From: Chrysogorgia sp. JL179-B06
Taxonomy: Eukaryota > Cnidaria > Anthozoa > Scleralcyonacea > Chrysogorgiidae
Assembly (NCBI GenBank): GCA_035772405.1
Contig: JAYKKM010000122.1
Coordinates: 1,935,501-1,999,500 of the forward strand
Reading direction: 5' to 3'
Length of the DNA: 64,000 nt
The position numbers and the translations under genes are program-made. Position 1 is the stretch's first letter, and the number at the start of each line of letters is the position of its first letter. Shown one piece after another: positions 57,801 through 64,000 of the stretch. The notes below the pieces were generated by a model. The model was not told where the DNA came from and ran no database searches. It saw only the letters and a list, made by a program, of their open reading frames with translations.

Positions 57801-60800
57801 CAAATGTATTAATTCTCTGCTGATTTAGTTAAATCTGCTGTTAGCTTACCAACAATAATGAAAAATAGCTTTTACACAACTATCGTATCTTATGCCATTC
57901 TCGAGTTATTATACATTTCATGTAACTTGAGCTGTGACGTCACAAGATGGACACAGCATTACATCAAAACTCAAAATCAGGCATATCTTCCGATTGGTTT
58001 GACTAAACTGGCTCAAACCAAATACCAAACCAAATAAAATAAAATAATACCAAACCAAATAAACCAAAATAAACCAAACCATGCATACTTACTGAGTCAA
58101 CAAGACTCTGCATTGAGATTGTTGTTATTAGGTTCCCATGGTAACAGATTCGTTTCCAGGCCAATAAATTGTATAGAAACAAAGTTTCTACTTTTTGTCG
58201 TTGCAGTTACTATTTTATTGTTTTAAACAGTATTGTTACATTGGAAATCATGAGAAAAGGATGTCAACTTCCTAAAACTAAATAAGTTGCTGTAAATGTG
58301 GTTGAAAACAAAGAATTGTTATAAAGGAAGAGAGTAATCTGGAAACTAATCCGTTACCATAGCAACCACATTAGAACCATGACAATGTTTAGTTTTCTTG
58401 ACTGAGTAAGTCAGCAAGGTTTGAATCTATTTAGTCGAACCAGTCTGAAGATATGCCTGATTTTCAGTGTTGTTTTTATAATGCTGTGTCCATATTGTGA
58501 CGTCACAGATCAAATTATATAAAGCGTAATAATTAAACATAAAAAGCCATTTTTCATTATTTTAAGTGTTCTTTCAAATACAATAAAAAACAAAACTGGA
58601 GCGAATTTTCATTTCATAGACACTTTAAAGGCACCACATCAATTATAATGATATAGAGCCTCCACGACAGTGATTACATAGTGGAGATAAATGCCCCAGT
58701 GTAAACGAATAATACTAATATTTCAGTTAATATTACAGATTTGGATATTTCAGTTTTGGTCACACCCCAATCCCATGCTCATTGACAAGGCTGACCATTA
58801 ATGTTCCATGCGGTACCCACATGTTCGCATTGCGGACCTATTTTTCCTTGAATGTTTGGGTTATTGGGTGTCAACTGCACTTACTGTAGATCACACATTC
58901 GTTAAACAATTGTAACGGCATACCGCGGTATTTTTCGAATATCGGTATCGAAATTCCCATACCGCCCAACTCTACTGGGAACAGTGTGCTAATTACCCTG
59001 AGGATCATTCTAAAATAGAAGTGAAACACTACTCACTCGTGAGAGATATTATCAACACTCGAAGATAAAGCGGAACACGAACGAGTTTCGAAATTAACAT
59101 TTGAGTCATTCCTTCAAACGTTGTGGTAAAAATCTTAGGCATATGTTAACTATATTTAGTATCCCACTCGCAACTGTTGAAAGAGAGAATATACTTAAAT
59201 ATCGTGCAGGATAACATCCATTTACCTTGTGGTTGTCCATCAGTATATGAACAGTCTGGGTGTCTCCCATGATCGCTGTCTCACTCGAAAGCTTGGGTTC
59301 CACAGCTTCGAGCCAATCGAACAACGATTGCAAAGCATCTTTGAACATTCCCGTGAAAAGCAAAGCTTCTTCCAGTTTTTGTTGTCTATATATAACCGTG
59401 AGATAAAATATCGTGAGCACTTCACTTGCATTGCGGGTTCGAGCTCTGACTGCGGCTCAGAAATGGTCGGAGTTTATACAAGAACTTGAGTAGTATTGGT
59501 GTTGTATATATACACTGATGTAGTGAGGGAGTTTGGAGTAGACAGACGATATATAGACGATCGTCAAGCTCAGGCAGGGATCAAACCTGTAACATTCTGA
59601 TTGCCGGTGAGACGCTCTAACCATTGATCCACCGAGACTCAGATGGAGAGCGAAGGTTACAATGATGTACTGGTTCGATTGATACTGCAATACTGCTCAG
59701 AAATAACCTAACCAAAAACGCGTTCCGAACGCGTTCCGAACGCGTTCCAGAACGCGTTCCGGATGCGTTCCAGAACGCGTTCCGAACGCGTTCCAGAACG
59801 CGTTCCGAACGAATTCGGAACGCGTTCCGGTTTTCAGGCTATACATATCGTGATCAGTTCGGCCATATCCGGAAATTGTCGTCACTTTCCGATTCGTAGC
59901 GTCATCTTGTTTCATATCGTCGCTCCGCCATATTTACTGAATAATGAATATAAGAGATATTTTACGATGAGAAAGCTTTCATTATATGCAAGAAAAAGAG
60001 TAATTTCTTTGAGATCAGCTGGAGTAAAGATTCCAAAAATAAAAGATACTCTAATCGAGGAAGGAATTAAAATCTCAAGATCAGCAATCTGTCTTTTTCT
60101 TTTGCGATATCGAATGAGTGGTCAATTGAACGATGCTCCTCGCAGTGGTCGAAGGCCAAAAGTGACAGAAGAACATATCAAATTTATAGACGAATATGAC
60201 TCGCCGGTTATATATAGATATTATAATATAGATCGCCGGTTATCCAGGCGAAACAAATTATGGACAAAACGTCTTGGTTCACGAGCTCTTGCGCATTGCT
60301 GACCGCCACAGCTTGTGATACGAGTAGTTTAGTTCGCTACAACCTTAAGTCGTTTCGCTACACTATCGTATACGCGAGTCTAATATGAATTTATATCTAC
60401 GGATTATGTTTTGCTTCGTCCGAACATAAGCATGTAAACATGTCAATCAAAAACGACCTTCGAACATGAAATACCCGGCCGACGATATCACGATAGTATA
60501 AAGTTAAAAAGTAGAGTGCGCGTAGACAGGGTTTTGGATATATAGCAAGTCAGTATTTCGTTACTAAAAATCATGGCAGTTGAGTGAAAACAATAAGTGA
60601 TGATTCATAAAGATGTTGCCGCGTGCCCATTATAAACTTCACCCCGCGCTTGCCAATAGTCTATTCACTCTCAATTTCTATGAGATGATAGATGACTCTG
60701 CCTTCGCCATCGTCATTTATCACATCATGATAGAAATCTCGAGCTCATAATCTTTAAATATAAATTCGCCATCGACAATCATAAAGGAACGCAGGCTCTG

Positions 60801-61624
60801 GGTACGAGATTGATTACATATTTATCAGAGCATATTCAGAATAATTTCCAACTGACATGAAACCAAAACGAAACAAACGTATAGATGTAGGAAACGACTT
60901 ACCAATAAACCATTAAAACGAAATCGTTTGTTGGTAAGTCGACATATACAGTTGTTACGCTGGAAGCGAAACGACTTTGTGTTACATACTGCAGCAAAAC
61001 GACTTCTGGTTGTAGCGAAACGACTTGTAGCGAAACGACATGTCATTGCACACATTACAATGTGCATGCATGCGAAGCATGGCAGTCACGAATTTTTATA
61101 GCGGTCGTTTTAATTCACAGATGAATAAAATAAAGATTTGATGAGTGTTTTTTTAATAAACACAAGCGTTCATATAAAAAGGTACCAACCATCCGTCCAC
61201 AACCCTGATGTTTTTAAAAAATATATGGCGCCGCGTGATAATCAAACACGGAGTAAAATTTATATTAAGCCTGTGTCTGAACTACTGACTCAGTTATTAC
61301 TTATGCGCAACTCTCATTCACTCTCATCATTGATTGATCCAAGCCACAAGTCTCAAGTTCATACATTCTTCGTATAAATGTGATTTGTTACATTGGTTAA
61401 TCACTCGGAGTTTTCCGAACTCGGTAATAGCTTCCGACAAAATTTCCATCTCAATCGAACGCGTTCAGGAACGCGTTCCGGAACGGCTCCGGAACGCGTT
61501 CCGGTACGCGTTCGGAACGCATTCTGGAACGCGTTCGGAACGCGTTCTGGAACGCGAAGGGAACGCGTTCTGGACGAGAACGCAGCGTTAGGTTACTTCT
61601 GAGCAGTACTGTATAGTATATATA

Positions 61625-61674
<50 letters not shown>

Positions 61675-62565
61675 CAATGCTTGGATGCAAGTCTAAGTAA
61701 GTCCCGGACAGAAATCGAACCTGTAATCTTGTTGTAAATGTCGTGGTAGCTCAATTTCTGAGAATTTGAGGTTGAAGATCGTCTATGTATCGTCAGTTAA
61801 TATTGCGATTTGCGCTAATTCTGGGTTAAAATTTAACAGGCTGTCGAGATTCTTGAGAATGAAATCTATTGGTTCCCATTGAGTGTTTAATAACCTTAAC
61901 TACATTGATTTAGACTTCTATATGTTTAAATCAATAAACCTTTGTATATATAAGGCTTATTAACCGAGTGCGAGGTCTGTATGCATGGCAAGGTATTTTC
62001 CGGAGGTTTTTGAGAGGTATTGTATTTGCTTAGAAATAAATCAGGCATGTTGACTCATCGTGCCTTGGTGGGAACGATAGAGATACAGTATATACAGTAT
62101 TAACAGAAAAATAATAAATCTAAAACGCGAACACGTTTTTATTATTTGATCATTTAAGATAAGAAATATGTTGTTTTTGGAGTTCCTGAATGAAAGGAGA
62201 ACTACCAAATTCTAGCAAATACAGTTTTAAAGGTGTTGATTTTTTGTTAAATTATTAGCTTCTACAGTTAGTTATTATTGTACATGCAAAAATTCGAGAG
62301 TTGTAACTCGAGAACCGAGTGCGCGGTGAGAATTTTGCCGAAATAAGCATACACTGTATATCATAAGACGTAACAATTAATGTATATATTTTAGTTACCT
62401 TTCAACAGACAGAGCGCAAAGACCATCCCATCGTTCTTTAAGTTCTGCGACTTTCTCTTCTACCACAACAGCATCGTCTACCTCGCCGCGGTCCATCAGA
62501 ACTTTGCCAGATTTAATCGTGACGTCCATTTTGGCTTGCTGTGGTCCCAGTGTACTTTGGAATGC
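48212..62565 (-). CDS. MACF1/DST-like: Spectraplakin (MACF1/dystonin/shot), 3' part
   Basis: Giant cytoskeletal linker between actin and microtubules; this window holds its C-terminal ~820 residues. Inferred exons in coding order: 62565-62399, 59385-59226, 56062-55736, 55266-54931, 54784-54419, 53471-53354, 52589-52492, 50279-50157, 49921-49804, 48855-48212. All have GT/AG borders, and the phases join without error. Domain order: spectrin repeats ([15 protein letters not shown] to LLEEHK), basic linker, last helix before the EF-hands ([27 protein letters not shown]), EF-hand pair, GAS2 domain ([39 protein letters not shown]), and a Ser/Thr/Arg-rich tail starting GRTNFDIRR. This order is diagnostic of the family. 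The actin-binding and plakin parts lie beyond 64000. Introns carry a TTAA foldback, a hAT-like element, a Tc1-like element and SINEs. Confidence 0.93.
49146..49782. mobile_element. Foldback element with TTAA duplication
   Basis: TTAA at 49142-49145 and 49783-49786. The ends GGTGGCTCCCTACTGTTTCT and its complement start arms of about 270 bp that pair almost perfectly (for example CATCTGTTGCTATGACAACA, GGTGACCCCCGATTTTTT) around a 90-bp AT-rich loop. 637 bp, no coding capacity, in the intron between the last two spectraplakin exons. Confidence 0.93.
49804..49921 (-). CDS. MACF1/DST-like: Spectraplakin exon: GAS2 domain, second half
   Basis: [20 protein letters not shown], then [28 protein letters not shown] is the most conserved GAS2 block, which binds the microtubule lattice. 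It ends in phase 1 at GTGAG. Confidence 0.95.
50157..50279 (-). CDS. MACF1/DST-like: Spectraplakin exon: GAS2 domain, first half
   Basis: [20 protein letters not shown], then [21 protein letters not shown]. The CxC pair and GEGKYR are GAS2 hallmarks. Phase 0 at both ends, CTCTTTGCAG acceptor and GTAAGT donor. Confidence 0.93.
50407..50660. repeat. ~95-110-bp tandem repeat, about 2.5 units
   Basis: CTTAAACATG, ACACTGGGTTCAGTTGAA and CAAGACGTTCCCAAAC recur in order within the spectraplakin intron next to the possible alternative exon. Confidence 0.75.
50693..50857 (-). CDS. Possible alternative first exon before GAS2
   Basis: An ATG at 50857 opens [20 protein letters not shown], then an acidic repeat [20 protein letters not shown] and [12 protein letters not shown] after codon 55 (50692) would splice in phase 0 to the GAS2 exon at 50279. 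It could start a short GAS2-only isoform. The donor (ACG|GTGCCA) is weak, and an independent small gene or chance frame are alternatives. Confidence 0.3.
51230..52491. other. Spectraplakin intron with telomere-like inverted repeat
   Basis: 51826-51886 has CCTAACC-type repeats that meet their reverse complement head to head (CCCTAACCGTTAGGG). TCAATCAA repeats lie at 51233-51262. No coding blocks seen. Confidence 0.5.
52492..52589 (-). CDS. MACF1/DST-like: Spectraplakin exon: EF-hand 2 (degenerate)
   Basis: [20 protein letters not shown], then [12 protein letters not shown]. The loop is shortened and lacks the Asp ligands (ERRG-L instead of D-x-D-x-D-G), keeping the hydrophobic frame and the exiting helix. 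Confidence 0.85.
53354..53471 (-). CDS. MACF1/DST-like: Spectraplakin exon: EF-hand 1
   Basis: [20 protein letters not shown], then [19 protein letters not shown]. The loop has Asp at positions 3 and 5 and Gly at 6, but Gly at 1 and Gln at 12 where family members have Asp and Glu. Ca2+ binding is probably weakened. Confidence 0.9.
53520..54310. other. Spectraplakin intron with SINE scraps
   Basis: 54190-54310 holds two tandem partial SINE heads (GCTAAATGGTTAGAGCAT and GCTAAATGATTGGAGCAT, each followed by CACTGGTCA). A TACA/CACA-rich microsatellite lies at 54108-54165. No coding blocks. Confidence 0.5.
54419..54784 (-). CDS. MACF1/DST-like: Spectraplakin exon: basic linker and last helix
   Basis: 122 codons. 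[20 protein letters not shown], then a basic Pro/Arg/Ser linker with KTRIPAR (a TxIP-type motif, about 54649-54638), then [20 protein letters not shown] and [11 protein letters not shown]. The last block precedes the EF-hands in all spectraplakins. Confidence 0.92.
54931..55266 (-). CDS. MACF1/DST-like: Spectraplakin exon: one spectrin repeat
   Basis: 112 codons, phase 0 at both ends, [20 protein letters not shown], then [34 protein letters not shown], and LQALLEEHK at the end. CHP-SGTHTV matches the conserved CHPD-I-TI/HTV region of family members. Confidence 0.93.
55736..56062 (-). CDS. MACF1/DST-like: Spectraplakin exon: one spectrin repeat
   Basis: 109 codons, phase 0 at both ends, [20 protein letters not shown] to NKQIEEMK. 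Contains the [20 protein letters not shown] helix typical of spectrin repeats. Confidence 0.92.
56225..56341 (-). mobile_element. tRNA-derived SINE (family C), left part
   Basis: Antisense head: GCGGGATTTGAACTACTGTA (B box), CCGCTGCTCTACCAGTTGAG and CTACCGCGCC (A box). In sense this reads GCGCGGTAGCTCAACTGGTAGAGC. It is cut at CTGGGAAC by the hAT-like element; the rest resumes at 58975. Confidence 0.75.
56832..58821. mobile_element. Possible nested element with TGTGGGTACCGC ends
   Basis: TGTGGGTACCGC at 56832 and its complement GCGGTACCCACA at 58810-58821 bracket about 2 kb inside the hAT-like element. The left end is itself a 12-bp-arm palindrome. A GTAG(GTAG)n run lies at 56893-56919. No duplication was identified. 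Confidence 0.4.
57853..58563. repeat. Diverged foldback, ~200-300-bp arms
   Basis: AATGAAAAATAGC, TGTGACGTCACAAGATGGAC and CAGGCATATCTTCCGATTGG at 57855-58000 match, in reverse complement, CCAGTCTGAAGATATGCCTG, GTCCATATTGTGACGTCACA and GCCATTTTTCATT at 58450-58560. It contains TGACGTCA (CRE-like) words in both arms. Confidence 0.75.
59226..59385 (-). CDS. MACF1/DST-like: Spectraplakin exon: spectrin repeat piece
   Basis: Encodes [20 protein letters not shown] to MDNHK, matching the LDDALLLSGRFQDALQALMDWL and LIDNHK positions of vertebrate spectraplakins. Phase 2 in, phase 0 out. Confidence 0.9.
59500..59692 (-). mobile_element. tRNA-derived SINE (family B)
   Basis: Antisense head CAGGGATCAAACCTGTAACA (B box), GAGACGCTCTAACCATTGAT and CACCGAGACTCAGATGGAGA, plus the body TGTAGTGAGGGAGTTTGGAG. 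The Tc1-like element inserts at its end. Confidence 0.75.
59967..60302 (+). pseudogene. Tc1-like transposase N-terminus (truncated)
   Basis: The ATG at 59967 gives [20 protein letters not shown], an HTH region ([20 protein letters not shown]) and the GRPR-like [14 protein letters not shown], typical of the paired-like DNA-binding domain of Tc1 transposases. After about residue 80 the frame leaves the family ([15 protein letters not shown]), so the DDE catalytic domain is absent. Transposition would need an external transposase. Confidence 0.85.
60303..61130. other. Tc1-like element interior, GTAGCGAAACGACTT repeats
   Basis: GTAGCGAAACGACTT-type words recur at 60330-60360 (inverted) and 60965-61045. 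A short hairpin CGACTTACCAA/TTGGTAAGTCG lies at 60895-60945. No catalytic-domain blocks found. Confidence 0.5.
61617..61673. repeat. (TA)n tract
   Basis: About 55 bp of TA dinucleotides just outside the right end of the Tc1-like element. Confidence 0.9.
61680..62398. other. Spectraplakin intron, no feature seen
   Basis: AT-rich. No coding blocks, arrays or RNA genes recognised. Confidence 0.4.
62399..62565 (-). CDS. MACF1/DST-like: Spectraplakin exon: spectrin repeat piece
   Basis: Starts [20 protein letters not shown] after a TTTAG acceptor and ends [13 protein letters not shown] at a GTAAC donor (phase 2). The next exon begins [12 protein letters not shown], which completes the helix heptads. 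Confidence 0.85.
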
Positions 62566-62689
62566 CTAAATACAGGGATATAAAAATTAGGAAAATTAAA
62601 AAGGATTCGGAAAGCCATCAAGCCAGTGAGTACAGGGTAAGTGGATGGACAATTGAGTATGTGAGTGTAACCGTGGACATGTGTGAGCA

Positions 62690-62915
62690 CAGTTAGGTTT
62701 GAGTGAGCGAACGAATGTTAGTGAATGACGAATGTGTGTATGCGTGAGTTAGGGATCGAGTGTGGATGAGTGAGATTAGTGAGTGTGTGGGTAAGTGCGC
62801 GCACTGCGCGTGTGTGGATAAGTGCGCGTGTGGATAAGTGCGCGTGTGGATAAGTGCGCGTGCGTGGTAAGTGCGTGAGTGTGTGGATAAGTGCGTGAGT
62901 GTGTGGATTAGAGAT
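62690..62915. repeat. GTGAGTG/GTGTGGATAAGTGCGC minisatellite
   Basis: GTGGATAAGTGCGCGTGT-type units repeat with irregular spacing, preceded by GTGAG-rich sequence. Intronic. Confidence 0.8.
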
Positions 62916-63683
62916 GTGCAAATCCGGTCCGAAACCGATCCGAAACCGATCGGATTCGGAGCGATAAATAGAAATTTCAGATCGGATTAGAAAAGTTGTT
63001 CGGCAATCGGATTACGATTCACGAATTTGAAACAATAAAACCTTACTGCTGAGAGATTAATGTATGCTATTTGTTAACATAATTGACACGTGCTTCTGCT
63101 GTGTTTAACTGTTTACGGTTTCATATTACCACGTATTATAGTTTTTTTTTGATGAGTGATGACATATTAACCATTTGCTTCGGTAACAAGATACACTTTA
63201 AAGTGGTACTACGATCAAATTTTTACCTATCGATATTTTTACGTATTTATAAAGCAGAGCTTCTAAATATTGCTCGGTCGAAACCGTTTTGCGATTCGAC
63301 GATGGCAAGTATTATTTTTCTGACTCCGAATCTGGAGTTGTTATGTCCGCCATTAATCGTTCATGTTCCTGACCAGCGTAACGAAATGACGTCAGATTCT
63401 CAACGCGAAGACTCCACATGGCTAATTCTTCAAGTAAATCAAGGTCGTGTCTGAAAGGCTGAACATTTCATCTACTTCTCGAAGAAAACAAGAAAACAAG
63501 TAACCTCGACTGAAATTCAGGCGTAGCATTGAGAATCTGACGTCACAAACAATATTACCTTTTGAAATTGCGGGCTCACTTGGAACACGTTTTTAGTAAT
63601 GGTGGCCTAAATAATAGTGATTTCAGAGCTCAAAATACTTACTTAAAAATACCATTTTTTAGTGTTTTTTTTTACATCGATGA
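62916..63683. other. Intronic, short GATCGGA-type repeats, no exon seen
   Basis: CCGAAACCGATCCGAAACCG near 62930-62955 is a small repeat. A 123-codon plus-strand frame (63083-63454) has no recognisable domain. Confidence 0.35.
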
Positions 63684-63965
63684 TCACTTTCGACCCTGAA
63701 ATACTATTCTATGCAAAAGAAAATCTAAAAGACGAGGGTGCATTTCATCTGACGGGGGTGCATCTTGGGCGCTTGTCACATTTAAATTCAGAAGGCCGTT
63801 AGACCGCCCCTTCGTGGTCGTCTCGCGATTTTCGGTAGACGAAGGGGGCGGGGCAACCACAGTCAACGGGCCTTCCGAATTGATGTAAACACCGACTCGT
63901 TGCCTTTCTGGTCTGGTTGCCTGTAATTTGTCCTCATTGTCGACAAAATTAACAATTAAGAACAT
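63684..63965 (-). other. Open frame, unassigned; possible exon
   Basis: 93 codons, with blocks TRPERQRVGVYINSEGPLTV, APPPSSTENRETTTKGRSNG and NLNVTSAQDAPPSDEMHPRL. AAATTACAG at about 63922-63930 on the minus strand could be an acceptor. It does not look like a spectrin repeat, and no clear in-phase donor leads to the exon at 62565. It may be an exon of the spectraplakin, of another gene, or chance. Confidence 0.25.
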
Positions 63966-64000
63966 TTTAATAACGATTTAATACAATTATTTTGTAAAAA

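Larger units (their letters stand above)
56342..58974. mobile_element. 2.6-kb hAT-like element inserted in a SINE
   Basis: 8-bp duplication CTGGGAAC at 56334-56341 and 58975-58982. The ends TAAAGTTGCGCGGTATAC and, inverted, TAGAGTTGGGCGGTATGG match at most positions. The 8-bp duplication and TA(A/G)AG ends fit hAT. No transposase frame is recognisable; the interior holds GATCGC-rich sequence and nested repeats. Confidence 0.85.
59693..61606 (+). mobile_element. Tc1/mariner-like element with palindrome-array ends
   Basis: TA at 59691-59692 and 61607-61608. The ends are CTGCTCAGAAATAACCTAAC and its near complement. Just inside each end lies an array of the 10-bp palindrome GAACGCGTTC and variants (59719-59833 and 61456-61585). 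A truncated transposase N-terminus sits at 59967-60302. 1.9 kb, internally deleted. Confidence 0.88.

Noticed and set aside
59763..59966. Arg/Glu/Val-rich N-terminal extension of the Tc1-like frame
   Set aside because: It is translation of the GAACGCGTTC array; the transposase start is the ATG at 59967.
61138..61377. 79-residue frame as the transposase C-terminus
   Set aside because: No DDE/DDD catalytic motif or similarity to Tc1 C-terminal blocks was seen.

Overview
The window reads as nuclear DNA of an invertebrate animal. It is AT-rich, has intron-split animal genes, and is loaded with transposable elements. The mix of CR1/L2-like non-LTR elements, a KIAA1958/ZMYM-type Crypton, Tc1-like elements with cnidarian-style transposase N-termini and many foldback MITEs suggests a cnidarian, possibly an anthozoan. 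That placement is inference. No organelle, bacterial or rRNA/tRNA genes were found. Three host genes are supported, all on the minus strand. (1) RNASEH2A, the catalytic subunit of RNase H2, is complete or nearly so from 8261 down to about 3142 in seven exons with consistent phases. (2) A two-exon gene at 25029-24407 encodes a 183-residue protein of unknown family ending in a CaaX-type prenylation box. (3) The 3' end of a spectraplakin gene (MACF1/dystonin/shot family) runs from 62565 to 48212: spectrin repeats, an EF-hand pair, a GAS2 domain and a Ser/Thr/Arg-rich tail with SxIP-type motifs. Its 5' part lies beyond the right edge. Layout: 0-3 kb is repeat-rich flank; 3.1-8.3 kb is RNASEH2A with MITEs and a long purine/pyrimidine tract in its introns; 8.5-11 kb holds two related hAT-like non-autonomous elements and a dispersed repeat; 11.3-16.1 kb holds two broken LINE fragments around a decayed cluster of capsid/packaging genes from an endogenous Polinton-like virus; 16.1-16.6 kb has tandem repeats including four NRF1-like palindromes; 16.8-18.4 kb is a Crypton tyrosine recombinase; 18.5-24.1 kb has MITEs, a LINE 3' end split by a TTAA foldback element, long (TA)n tracts and tRNA-derived SINEs; 24.4-25.0 kb is the CaaX gene; 25.4-36.4 kb holds four LINE copies, foldbacks and a second scrap of the viral cluster; 36.6-44.0 kb is one 7.3-kb foldback element with satellite-filled arms, an 8-bp target duplication and a LINE inside; 44.3-45.3 kb has a LINE 3' end and a Penelope-like fragment; 48.2-64 kb is the spectraplakin gene with transposons in its introns. 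The most notable observations are the 7.3-kb satellite-armed foldback element, the LINE with a putative signal peptide followed by a 2A-like motif, the decayed viral capsid cluster with a second scrap 17 kb away, the Tc1-like element whose ends are arrays of a 10-bp GC-rich palindrome, and the unrecognised CaaX protein. Exon boundaries were placed by eye from GT/AG sites, reading phase and remembered family conservation; no alignment or search was run.
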